35,934 nucleotides of DNA from a virus: positions 1 through 35,934 of IMG/VR virus record IMGVR_UViG_3300025699_000025; one strand, 5' to 3'. The position numbers were made by a program, and so were the translations under genes. Below are positions 23,839-31,250 of this stretch, piece by piece. Under the pieces are notes generated by a model that worked only from the letters and a program-made list of their open reading frames with translations, was not told where the DNA came from and made no database searches. Position 1 is the stretch's first letter. Every line of letters starts with the position of its first letter.

Positions 23839-24003
23839 ATGATAGAAGATGCCAAAATTTGGGGTGTATGGGTAGGATTAGAGCAAGTAGGTTTCTGTTT
23901 AAATGAAAATGAAGCTGATGATTTAGCCACTGAACTAGAAGATGATAAAACGACTGTAGACGATGTTACAGTTGAAATTGATTTGCATTTATTTAGAAGA
24001 TAA
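23839..24003 (+). CDS. 54-residue acidic hypothetical protein
   Basis: ATG 23839 follows AAAGGATTAAAAA. The protein starts MIEDAKIWGVWVGLEQVGFC, continues with LNENEADDLATELEDDKTTV and ends VEIDLHLFRR. It is acidic, with alternating strand/helix character. No family recognised. It ends 30 bases before a terminator. Confidence 0.6.
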   Translation: MIEDAKIWGVWVGLEQVGFCLNENEADDLATELEDDKTTVDDVTVEIDLHLFRR

Positions 24004-24033
24004 AAACAACTAAACAACAATAATAAACTTATT

Positions 24034-24057
24034 AGGTCGCTCAGGTGGCCTTTTTTT
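24034..24057 (+). terminator. Rho-independent terminator of the rightward accessory unit
   Basis: AGGTCGC-TCAG-GTGGCCT makes a 7-bp stem with two G-T pairs, followed by seven T residues (24051-24057). Confidence 0.85.
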
Positions 24058-24376
24058 ATGTCTAAATAGTATATAGAAGATAGTACTTAGAATAGATAAG
24101 GGACTATTAATAATGTTTTTTAGATCTTTACTGATACATAAACCCAATAAAATCGCGCTTTCATTCTATTTTAGAGTGGTAAATGGTGGTTATCAGGGGC
24201 TAAGAAATCAAAAATCCTCTGTAAACCTCTACAACAGCCCCCCTGGAGCAGGTATTTTTTGATAACCAATCATACCAAGCTATACACAAAACGCTCTCAG
24301 CGGCCATCCTACGAGACTTTTTATATTGATATTTATGGAACAAAACATGAACATGGGGTAGCAGCCGATTTGGCAT
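24058..24376. other. Non-coding interval with long inverted repeat
   Basis: I find no convincing gene here. The notable structure is TGGTTATCA-GGGGCT (24187-24201), which can pair with AGCCCC (24236-24241) and TGATAACCA (24260-24268). This makes a long interrupted stem with a 34-base loop and an 18-base bulge. The interval lies between two terminators facing it from either side, so a small RNA, a protein-binding site or an origin would fit. None is proven. Confidence 0.55.
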
Positions 24377-24400
24377 AAAAAAACCCCGCTAAAAGCGAGG
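24377..24400 (-). terminator. Rho-independent terminator of the leftward unit from 25181
   Basis: On the minus strand CCTCGCT-TTT-AGCGGGG forms a 7-bp stem followed by seven T residues. It lies about 140 bases beyond the stop of the gene at 24539. Nothing gene-like is visible between 24401 and 24538. Confidence 0.88.
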
Positions 24401-24538
24401 CCATAAGATAATAAGTTTTATTATATATTTAAGTCAATACAATGAACCAAAGCGTGCAAATGGCTGTAAATGCGGCCATTGTGAAAAGATTGACAAGATC
24501 TAAAATGAACTCTTTTGATGTAAAATATTTAAACATTA

Positions 24539-25012
24539 TTAGCACCCTATCAATTCAATTTCGCAATCATGAATGCCCATTTCATCATTCTTGTATGATA
24601 AGGTAAAGTTATCACCCCACCAATAACCCTCAACTTGTCTGTCTTTTGTATTTATCCAGATGTTAGGGCCGCCAAATGCAACAAGAATCGCAAAACCTTC
24701 ACACATATGGTCAGGGTTAATTTGTAGTAATTCTTTATAATCTGTTTCGGATAATCTATAATATTCATTATCCCATTTATAAAAATCATCTAAATCAAAA
24801 TCATCTAAATCATTTTTATGTACTAAATATGTTGTTTCCAGCACGTCTTTTCTGTAATCAAAAGCTGATAAGATATCTCCCTCACTATAATCATAATCAT
24901 AATAACCGTTATCAATGTCATCTTTTGTGATTGTAATGCCTTGCTCAATGTCATTAACTATTGACCGAACGTGGCTCTCAATGTCGCTTATTTTTTCTTT
25001 TGTGTTTGTCAT
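24539..25012 (-). CDS. Acidic protein with GGPNIWINT...VEGYWWGD motif; DNA-mimic candidate
   Basis: A 157-residue protein. ATG 25012 is chosen for GAAAGGATTAAAGATT upstream; the frame is open from 25039. Residues 20-110 are extremely acidic and Tyr-rich (DIDNGYYDYDYSEGDILSAF; NDLDDFDLDDFYKW). The C-terminal part has the distinct pattern ILVAFGGPNIWINTKDRQV and EGYWWGDNFTLSY, which I have seen in small proteins of plasmids and phages without an established function. The acidic surface would suit a DNA mimic that blocks restriction enzymes, but this rests on composition only. Confidence 0.7.
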   Translation of the reverse strand: MTNTKEKISDIESHVRSIVNDIEQGITITKDDIDNGYYDYDYSEGDILSAFDYRKDVLETTYLVHKNDLDDFDLDDFYKWDNEYYRLSETDYKELLQINPDHMCEGFAILVAFGGPNIWINTKDRQVEGYWWGDNFTLSYKNDEMGIHDCEIELIGC

Positions 25013-25028
25013 AATCTTTAATCCTTTC

Positions 25029-25181
25029 TTAAAATTCATAATCTAATATAGTACAGACATTCTCGTGACATATAAAAGAGCTAGGCTCTTGCAATGCTTT
25101 TAATATGTTTTCATTTTCTAATGCTATATTTGGGCAAATGTAACGCTCGTTACATTCAATAATAAATTGTTGCTTTGTCAT
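25029..25181 (-). CDS. 50-residue cysteine-containing hypothetical protein
   Basis: ATG 25181 follows AAAAGGATTAAGATT; the stop is TAA 25031-25029, just before the next gene. The sequence begins MTKQQFIIECNERYICPN and ends SSFICHENVCTILDYEF. Four cysteines (two CX5-6C pairs) could bind a metal. No family recognised. It is the first gene of the leftward unit from the promoter at 25212-25239. Confidence 0.6.
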   Translation of the reverse strand: MTKQQFIIECNERYICPNIALENENILKALQEPSSFICHENVCTILDYEF

Positions 25182-25211
25182 AATCTTAATCCTTTTGTTT
25201 ATGATGGAATT

Positions 25212-25239
25212 ATTCTACCAGATTAAAAGTAAATATCAA
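25212..25239 (-). promoter_or_regulatory. Candidate sigma70 promoter, leftward
   Basis: TTGATA (25239-25234), a 16-base spacer and TAGAAT (25217-25212) on the minus strand, about 30 bases before ATG 25181. Confidence 0.65.
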
Positions 25240-25318
25240 GTTAATTTATACCCCCCCCTTATATATATTTGTGAATTATTTGACTGTTGCAAACGCGCAA
25301 CAACTCAGACAAAGCAGG

Positions 25319-25362
25319 ATGTTCACCTTTTGTTCCCGGAGGGTATGTTCACCTTTTGTTCC
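25319..25362. promoter_or_regulatory. Two tandem LexA-type boxes (GTTC-N7-GTTC)
   Basis: ATGTTCACCTTTTGTTCC occurs at 25319-25336 and again, identically, at 25345-25362, with a 26-base period. Each contains GTTC-ACCTTTT-GTTC, which matches the direct-repeat LexA operator of Alphaproteobacteria exactly. No phage LexA is visible, so the host LexA would be the ligand. Confidence 0.65.
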
Positions 25363-25450
25363 TAGCACCCCACCCCACCATCTTATATATATTTATATGT
25401 TTAACTTTATATATACATCACCACCTATTTTTATATCCCCATTTTTTTTC

Positions 25451-25479
25451 TTGAATTTTTTTTGCCCTGTGGTAATTAT
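25451..25479 (+). promoter_or_regulatory. Weak candidate late promoter
   Basis: TTGAAT (25451-25456), a 17-base spacer and AATTAT (25474-25479), about 100 bases before the first late gene. The match is modest. The late genes may instead depend on a regulator such as the GcrA-like protein. Confidence 0.3.
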
Positions 25480-25583
25480 ACAACAGATGATGCCGCGCGT
25501 TCAACCAATATTGAAGCCTCGCACCTCGCCTTTTGTTAAGGCCTATGGGGGAATTGCGTCATTTTTTTTTGGAAAAATTTTTT

Positions 25584-25694
25584 ATGAAACCTTGTAAATC
25601 ATGTACCAGTCCTAAGACCTGTCAGAAGATGGGTAAGTGTAAAAAGCGTTCTAGTAAGCGTAAATCAAGCGGTTATAAGATACCTGGGTATTAG
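25584..25694 (+). CDS. 36-residue Cys-rich basic protein, first late gene
   Basis: ATG 25584 to TAG 25692-25694. The sequence starts MKPCKSCTSPKTCQKMGKCK and continues with a Ser/Lys/Arg tail ending YKIPGY. The CxxC..C..C spacing suggests a zinc or disulfide knot. The ribosome binding site is weak (GGAAAAATTTTTT). Ten bases after its stop the next gene begins with TAGGAG upstream. Function unknown. Confidence 0.6.
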   Translation: MKPCKSCTSPKTCQKMGKCKKRSSKRKSSGYKIPGY

Positions 25695-25703
25695 GAGTAT
25701 ATT

Positions 25704-26384
25704 ATGTTTGGTAGACCTGGATTAGATAGATTTAATAAACCTGGCGGTGGTCGTCGTAATAATATGGGTACAGCACCTTTGCAACGTGCAACTAAACAAC
25801 CTGGTTTTGCTGGCGGTATGATGCGTCAACAACAACCAATGCAAACACCAAAACAACCTATGATGCAAAATTCTGTGCCAGACTACATAAAATCAAGACC
25901 TGATGTTGCACAAATGCCACAGCCTACAATGCCAAACATAAACACAATAAATGATAGAGATATGTTTATGCCTAAGCAGCCAGAGCAAGGATACATAAAA
26001 TCAACACCAGGTATAGGTGATATGCAGCCAATGGGCAGCGAAAACATAGGCATGAGCAATCCTATATCCGACAGCAGATTATTTAATCGTGCTAATATGC
26101 GGCAAAATATGGATATGCAAAGAGATCTAATACCTAACGATTATCAGCCAACAAGAGAAACTATGCCACCACGCGCAATGACAAATGACATTGTACCACA
26201 AAGACCACAATTTAACAGACCGCAATTTATGGGTAACATTGGTGGCGCGAACAGGCTTAATCCGCAAATGCAAAATCCATTTAATAATTATAATCGCATG
26301 ATGCAACAACAAACATTAAACAATCAAATAAGAGGTATGGGTTCAATATCTGATGCAGAATTGAGGCAAAGAAATGGGTTTTAA
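25704..26384 (+). CDS. Disordered Met/Gln/Pro/Asn-rich protein upstream of terminase
   Basis: A 226-residue protein with TAGGAG 7 bases before the ATG. The whole chain is low in complexity, rich in Met, Gln, Pro, Asn and Arg (MMRQQQPMQTPKQPMMQN). It has a repeated short unit: PDYIKSRPDVAQMPQP (about 59) and GYIKSTPGIGDMQPMG (about 95). There are no hydrophobic core segments, so it is probably intrinsically disordered. A virion or packaging-accessory role is suggested only by location; no family recognised. It overlaps the small terminase gene by 11 bases. Confidence 0.65.
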   Translation: MFGRPGLDRFNKPGGGRRNNMGTAPLQRATKQPGFAGGMMRQQQPMQTPKQPMMQNSVPDYIKSRPDVAQMPQPTMPNINTINDRDMFMPKQPEQGYIKSTPGIGDMQPMGSENIGMSNPISDSRLFNRANMRQNMDMQRDLIPNDYQPTRETMPPRAMTNDIVPQRPQFNRPQFMGNIGGANRLNPQMQNPFNNYNRMMQQQTLNNQIRGMGSISDAELRQRNGF

Positions 26385-26661
26385 GCCGGGACATAAGAAA
26401 ACAGGTGGCCGACAAAAAGGTACACCCAATAAGCAAACTGCATTGTTAAAAGATGCAATATTGCAAGCTGCGATCAAAACAGGTGGCGGTAAAGATGGTC
26501 TTGTTAAGTATTTACGTGAACGTGCAGAAGAAAATCCTGCCGCATTTATGACGTTGCTAGGCAAGGTATTGCCAATGCAAGTGGCTAATGATGATAGCGG
26601 TGAGCCATTTAAAATAATAAATAAAATAGAATTGACAGCACCAAAAAGTGACAGCAATTAA
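26374..26661 (+). CDS. Terminase small subunit-like protein (DUF5681-type N-terminus)
   Basis: A 95-residue protein beginning MGFKPGHKKTGGRQKGTPNK, the DUF5681-like motif that often starts phage small terminases. A helical segment follows (LLKDAILQAAIKTGGGKDGLVKYLRERAEENPAAFMTLLGKVLP) and a tail ends the protein. It should recognise phage DNA and stimulate the large subunit. Location directly before terL, with a 14-base overlap, supports this. It is shorter than most small terminases. Confidence 0.75.
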   Translation: MGFKPGHKKTGGRQKGTPNKQTALLKDAILQAAIKTGGGKDGLVKYLRERAEENPAAFMTLLGKVLPMQVANDDSGEPFKIINKIELTAPKSDSN

Positions 26662-27964
26662 CATAGAATTACCACCTAAGCTTATACCTGTGTTTGAAGG
26701 TAAGGCTGATTTTAGAGGCGCATATGGCGGCAGAGGTAGTGCTAAGACACGTAGTTTTGCCATGATGACAGCTGTAAGAGGCGCAATGCTTGCAAGTAAC
26801 GGAGAAAGTGGACAAATACTTTGCGCTCGTGAGCAGTTAAACAGTTTAAATGATAGTAGTTTTGCTGAGGTAAAAGCAGCTATATTAGGTAATCAATGGT
26901 TGTCACAATGTTATGAGGTAGGCGAAAAGTTTATAAGAACTAACCCTAAGATGCCAGGGCGTGTTGATTATAGTTTTAGCGGACTAAGGCATAACCTTGA
27001 AAGTATTAAGTCAAAAGCGCGTATTATGCTCTGCTGGATTGACGAAGCAGAACCTGTAAGCGAATTAGCTTGGAGTAAACTACTCCCTACAATTCGTGAA
27101 GAAGGCTCTGAAATATGGGTAACATGGAACCCAGAACGCAAAGGTAGTGCTACAGACCAACGCTTTAGGCAAGAACCGCCTGAAAGCAGTAAAATAGTAC
27201 AAATGAACTGGAAAGATAACCCTTGGTTTAATAAAACCCGATTAGCTAATCAGCGTGTAGAAGATCAGGAAAAACGACCAGACAGCTATGAATGGATATG
27301 GGAAGGCGACTATGCCAGTGTGCATGAAGGCGCATATTTCTCTAAACTACTAGCACAAGCTGAACGTGATAAACGCATAGTTGATAGTCTACCTATTGAC
27401 CCGGCATTGCCTGTATATGGCTTTCACGATATTGGCGGCTCTGGTGCTAAAGCTGATAGTTATACTATTTGGTTAGCGCAGTTTGTAGGTGATTGGATAC
27501 ACATACTTGACCATTACATAGCACAAGGTCAGGTACTTAGTTATCACATTAATGAGATGCGTAGACGATGGCCTCACGCTATTATGCAACTACCGCATGA
27601 TGGTGTTAATGAGAATAGCTGGACAGGCAAAAGAATAGAAGATCATTGGAGAGATGGTGGGTTTGAGGTGTTAAAACCATTAACAAACCAAGGTAAAGGC
27701 GCAGCAATGCAACGCGTTGAAGCTGTAAGACGCATACTGCCTAAATGTAAGTTTGTTAGAGAAAAAACACAGGCTGGCCGAGTATCACTTGGTTGGTATC
27801 ACGAAAAGCGCCCTGCTGATGGCCGTGAAATAGGACTTGGCCCTAATCACGATTGGTCATCACATGATGCTGATAGTTTTGGATTAATGGCAATAATGTC
27901 GGATAGATTTGTTAGACGTAAAGCAAAACCACTGATAATGCCTAACTACGGAAGTGCAATATAA
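26648..27964 (+). CDS. terL: Terminase large subunit
   Basis: A 438-residue packaging motor starting at GTG 26648. The ATPase domain has Walker A in YGGRGSAKT (27-34), Walker B in IMLCWIDEAEP with D132-E133, and the coupling segment WVTWNPERKG. The nuclease domain shows FHDIGGSGAKADSYTIW (about 258-274) and MQLPHDGVNENSWTGKR (about 315-331), with further acidic metal ligands near HDWSSHDADS. It pumps and cuts the genome, consistent with circularly permuted ends from headful packaging. Its stop overlaps the portal start (TAATG). Confidence 0.95.
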   Translation: MTAINIELPPKLIPVFEGKADFRGAYGGRGSAKTRSFAMMTAVRGAMLASNGESGQILCAREQLNSLNDSSFAEVKAAILGNQWLSQCYEVGEKFIRTNPKMPGRVDYSFSGLRHNLESIKSKARIMLCWIDEAEPVSELAWSKLLPTIREEGSEIWVTWNPERKGSATDQRFRQEPPESSKIVQMNWKDNPWFNKTRLANQRVEDQEKRPDSYEWIWEGDYASVHEGAYFSKLLAQAERDKRIVDSLPIDPALPVYGFHDIGGSGAKADSYTIWLAQFVGDWIHILDHYIAQGQVLSYHINEMRRRWPHAIMQLPHDGVNENSWTGKRIEDHWRDGGFEVLKPLTNQGKGAAMQRVEAVRRILPKCKFVREKTQAGRVSLGWYHEKRPADGREIGLGPNHDWSSHDADSFGLMAIMSDRFVRRKAKPLIMPNYGSAI

Positions 27965-30015
27965 TGCAAGAATATAACGCAGACATATTTGACGACGATG
28001 AAAACAACACTGCTGATGGCGTTGATGATGCTGGCAATGACGATGTACTATCTATGGTACGTGCTGAGTTTGAGCAATCTATTGGTATGTCACATGACAG
28101 TGACTTAACAAACAGTCGTGAAATAGCATTACGTTATTACAATGGCGATGTGTTTGATGTGTCTGTATTTGGACAGCGTAGTAAAACTGTAAGTACAGAT
28201 ATTGCTGACAATGTTGAATCTATACTGCCTGACCTTGTAGAAATACTGTCAGGCGAAGATGTTGCTGTATTTCAGCCTGTAGGAATAGAAGATGAGGAAG
28301 CTGCACAACAAGAAACAGATTATATAAATCATGTGTTTTTTGAGCAAAACAATGGCTTCCAGGTGCTATATGATGGCATTAAAGAGGCATTATTGCTAAA
28401 AACAGGTATATTTCGTTGGTACTGGGAAGAAGATAGCTACGACGACAAACAAACATATGAGCAGATTGATGGCTTTGGTTATATGTCAATGCTTGAAAAC
28501 GGCTATGAATTAACAGCTGGTGAAACAGAAGAACGTGAAGATGGCCAAATAACTATAACAGGCGCTGAATTTACAAAAACAACTACAAAAGGCCGTGTAA
28601 AAGTAGAAACTATACCTGCTGAACGATTTGCAGTAGCAAAAGATACTGTAAAATTACGCGATACAACATATTGCGTAGCACAAATACAAACACGTAAGCA
28701 AGATTTGTTAGAAAAAGGTTATGATCCTGACAAAGTAGCTAATTTAACTAATATTGACGCTGGTGACAATGAAACTGTTACTGATGCACGTAGTCTTGAC
28801 ACTGAAGATGACCAATTTAACAATTCTATAGGTGTTATGGAGCAAGTTACTGTTTTAGAACATTACATACGTGTTGAAGGCCAAATAAAGCGGCTTATAA
28901 CTAATGATGATGCGTCTGTAATATTGGAAATAGAAGATGCGGACTATATACAATACTCTAGTATATGTCCATACCCAATGCCACATAAATTCTATGGATT
29001 GTCATTAGCTGACAAATTAATTGAAGTACAGCGTGTAAAAACAGGCATACAACGACATATGCTAGATGAACTGTCATTTAGCCTTAATCAACGCATGGAA
29101 GTATCAGAAGATGGTGCAAACGAAAACACTATATCTGATTTGCTTAACAATACGCCCGGTGCTCCGATACGATCACGCAATGGCGGTGCTGTAAGACCAG
29201 TTAGACTGGCTGGCAGTGGTTTTGATTACATGACAGGTCTTGAAACGGCAAATGTCATGGCAGAGCGTCGCACAGGTATAATGCGCGGTGAAACAGGTAT
29301 AAAGGCTGACACATTGCACGAAACGGCCTCAGGGGCGCTTACAATGCTTTCTGAGGGTAAAAAACGTACAAGATTAATGGCACGTATTTTTGCTGAAGGC
29401 GGTATCAAAGATATGATGCTAGGAATACATTGTCTTATTAAAGATTATGCAACAGAAGCTGATTATGTACGTCTTAGAGGTAAATGGACACAAGTAGACC
29501 CTACAAAGTGGGGTAGACGACATGATATGACTATTGAGATTGGTGTTGGTGCTGGTGGCAAACAACAAGAAGCATTGTTGGCTAAAGAGGTTATAAATCT
29601 GCAAGCTGCTATTGTTAATCAGCAAGGCGGTGCGGCACAAGGTTCACTTGCAACGCCTGAGTCAATACACGCTGCATTAATACGATACGCTACAAAAGCT
29701 GGTATAAAAGCGCCTGAAATGTTTTTCCCTGCACCGCAACCTGGTATGGGTGAACAAGGACAAGAGCCGCAAGATAACAGCGAACAAATAAAAATGCAAA
29801 TGGAAGCGCAAACTAAACAGCAAGAGATGGAACTTAAAAAATACGAAATAGACAGCAAAATGCAATTAGAACGTGAAAAAATAGCTGCAAACGATGCCTT
29901 ACAGCGTGAGAAAATTGACCGCGAAACAGCACTTGCTGTGCAGATGCGTGAAATGGAAATGCAATATAAACAAGAAGTATCATCATTTAGACCAGGTGGT
30001 AGCCTTATAACATGA
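27964..30015 (+). CDS. Portal protein, P22-like
   Basis: A 683-residue portal of the P22-like family, close to the 725 residues of P22. The N-terminus is acidic and disordered (FDDDENNTADGVDDAGNDDV). The core begins REIALRYYNGDVFDVSVFGQ and KTVSTDIADNVESILPDLVEIL, with later LDELSFSLNQRMEVSEDGAN and ARIFAEGGIKDMMLGI. The C-terminal 90 residues are a Gln/Met/Glu-rich coiled coil (QMEAQTKQQEMELKKYEID), like the long barrel of P22. It forms the dodecameric DNA entry ring. It overlaps the next gene in ATGA. Confidence 0.92.
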   Translation: MQEYNADIFDDDENNTADGVDDAGNDDVLSMVRAEFEQSIGMSHDSDLTNSREIALRYYNGDVFDVSVFGQRSKTVSTDIADNVESILPDLVEILSGEDVAVFQPVGIEDEEAAQQETDYINHVFFEQNNGFQVLYDGIKEALLLKTGIFRWYWEEDSYDDKQTYEQIDGFGYMSMLENGYELTAGETEEREDGQITITGAEFTKTTTKGRVKVETIPAERFAVAKDTVKLRDTTYCVAQIQTRKQDLLEKGYDPDKVANLTNIDAGDNETVTDARSLDTEDDQFNNSIGVMEQVTVLEHYIRVEGQIKRLITNDDASVILEIEDADYIQYSSICPYPMPHKFYGLSLADKLIEVQRVKTGIQRHMLDELSFSLNQRMEVSEDGANENTISDLLNNTPGAPIRSRNGGAVRPVRLAGSGFDYMTGLETANVMAERRTGIMRGETGIKADTLHETASGALTMLSEGKKRTRLMARIFAEGGIKDMMLGIHCLIKDYATEADYVRLRGKWTQVDPTKWGRRHDMTIEIGVGAGGKQQEALLAKEVINLQAAIVNQQGGAAQGSLATPESIHAALIRYATKAGIKAPEMFFPAPQPGMGEQGQEPQDNSEQIKMQMEAQTKQQEMELKKYEIDSKMQLEREKIAANDALQREKIDRETALAVQMREMEMQYKQEVSSFRPGGSLIT

Positions 30016-30254
30016 CAACAATAAATGGCGCAGAAGCAAGCACGAACGCTACACAGGCTAAACGTGAATTAAAGCTGACAACTACAGCACTAAAAAACAT
30101 GGAAGAAATAGCATACGAAGCACTACTAAAAACAGGTGCAAAAGATGAAGATAAACGACGTGAACTTATAGCACTTATCAATGTGTGCCGTGAGATTCCA
30201 CGTAAACTAAACAACTACATTGACACTCATAAGATTAACCAAGAAGGAGTCTAA
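30012..30254 (+). CDS. Small helical protein between portal and scaffold
   Basis: An 80-residue charged helical protein (LTTTALKNMEEIAYEALLKTGAKDEDKRREL; INVCREIPRKLNNYIDTH). It is coupled to the portal stop by ATGA and is followed three bases later by the scaffold gene. Small helical proteins at this place occur in many podoviruses, but I recognise no named family. An assembly or accessory role is inferred from location. Confidence 0.65.
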   Translation: MTTINGAEASTNATQAKRELKLTTTALKNMEEIAYEALLKTGAKDEDKRRELIALINVCREIPRKLNNYIDTHKINQEGV

Positions 30255-30257
30255 AAA

Positions 30258-31229
30258 ATGAGTAATGAAGCCCCCTTAAGTATCGACCAAGCCGTAAGCG
30301 AGCTAACACAGTTAGAACCGCCAAAGCCTGAAGAAGCAGAAACTACAAATGCTGTAGAAGAAGTAGAAACAGAAGATACTGAACTAGATGGTGAACCAGA
30401 AGCCATCGACGACGACGAGGAGCCTGACGATAGCGAGGTCAACCTTGAAGATGAAGAAGTTGAGGAAGTTGAAGCGGAAGAAGATGTACCGTCAATCGAC
30501 GCACCCCAATTCTGGACTGATGGCGCAAAAGATGTTTTTTCATCACTGCCTGCTGAAGCACAATCTGTTATTGCAGATGAAGTTAAGCGGTCACAAGCTG
30601 AAACAACTAGAGCGCAACAAGCTGCGGCTGAAGTAACTAAACAGTCAGTGCAACGTATGGAACAACTACATAATGTTATTGAGTCAGTGCAAACTGAAAC
30701 AGCAACATTAGATAGATTGTTTGATGAGCGTTGGAATAACATTGATTGGGTAGCTATGTCGCAAAGAGACCCATCAGAATACTTGCAAAACAAAGCGTTG
30801 TTTGAAGCCGAGTCGCAAGCCTTAGAGGTTCATAAAGAATCTGCGGTCAATGCACAAAAAGAATACGAACAACAGATATTGCAAGAAAACTTTGCAAATG
30901 TACCTAAACTATTTCCAGATTTATTGGATGCTGTTAAAGGCCCAGAAATACAACAAACATTGACTAAGACATTGTTGGATTTAGGAGCTACACCAGAAGA
31001 ACTTAGGTTTGCAAAGCCAGGAATGTTAGCTTTGGCTTATGATGGTATTAAATACCGCAATAGTCAGAAAAAACTTTCAAAAACTAGCGCAAAACCTGTG
31101 CCTAAGACAATCAAGTCAAAAGGCAAATCAGCGGGTAATGCAAATTCATTAAGAAAAGCTCGTGCTGCAAAACGTTTCAATAAGTCTAATTCATTAGATG
31201 ATGCTGTAGCGTTATTGTTATCGAGTTAG
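30258..31229 (+). CDS. Capsid scaffold-like protein
   Basis: A 323-residue protein with AAGGAG before ATG 30258. Residues 1-75 are extremely acidic (EDEEVEEVEAEEDVPSID). FWTDGAKDVFSSLPAEAQSVIADE and a helical Gln/Glu-rich middle follow. The last 70 residues are very basic (KKLSKTSAKPVPKTIKSKGK; LRKARAAKRFNKSN). An acidic head, helical rod and basic coat-binding tail is the usual scaffold design, and the gene lies directly before the coat gene. The protein should be absent from mature virions. Confidence 0.85.
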   Translation: MSNEAPLSIDQAVSELTQLEPPKPEEAETTNAVEEVETEDTELDGEPEAIDDDEEPDDSEVNLEDEEVEEVEAEEDVPSIDAPQFWTDGAKDVFSSLPAEAQSVIADEVKRSQAETTRAQQAAAEVTKQSVQRMEQLHNVIESVQTETATLDRLFDERWNNIDWVAMSQRDPSEYLQNKALFEAESQALEVHKESAVNAQKEYEQQILQENFANVPKLFPDLLDAVKGPEIQQTLTKTLLDLGATPEELRFAKPGMLALAYDGIKYRNSQKKLSKTSAKPVPKTIKSKGKSAGNANSLRKARAAKRFNKSNSLDDAVALLLSS

Positions 31230-31250
31230 CTATCAACAGGAGATATTAAG

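Larger units (their letters stand above)
25182..25583. other. Intergenic control region before the late genes
   Basis: No gene is visible. The interval holds the leftward promoter, a TGTTGC-N6-GCAACA inverted repeat (25285-25302), two 18-base direct repeats of LexA-box type, AT-rich tracts (25383-25415), homopolymers of C and T, and a weak rightward promoter candidate. It separates the accessory region from the long late operon. Confidence 0.75.

Noticed and set aside
24401-24538. Possible tRNA in the gap after the leftward terminator
   Set aside because: No cloverleaf, T-loop GTTCRA consensus or CCA end could be assembled here or elsewhere in the window.
25319-25362. CRISPR-like repeat
   Set aside because: Only two 18-base copies with an 8-base gap; no spacer structure and no cas genes. 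LexA-type operators fit exactly.
25271-25597. 108-codon rightward ORF in the control region
   Set aside because: It runs through the LexA-type repeats, C and T homopolymers and AT tracts. The translation is low in complexity and there is no ribosome binding site.
30251-30793. Long antisense ORF of 180 codons opposite the scaffold gene
   Set aside because: Ser/Val/Cys-rich translation is the mirror of acidic and Ala codons of the scaffold. It has no ribosome binding site and no family pattern.
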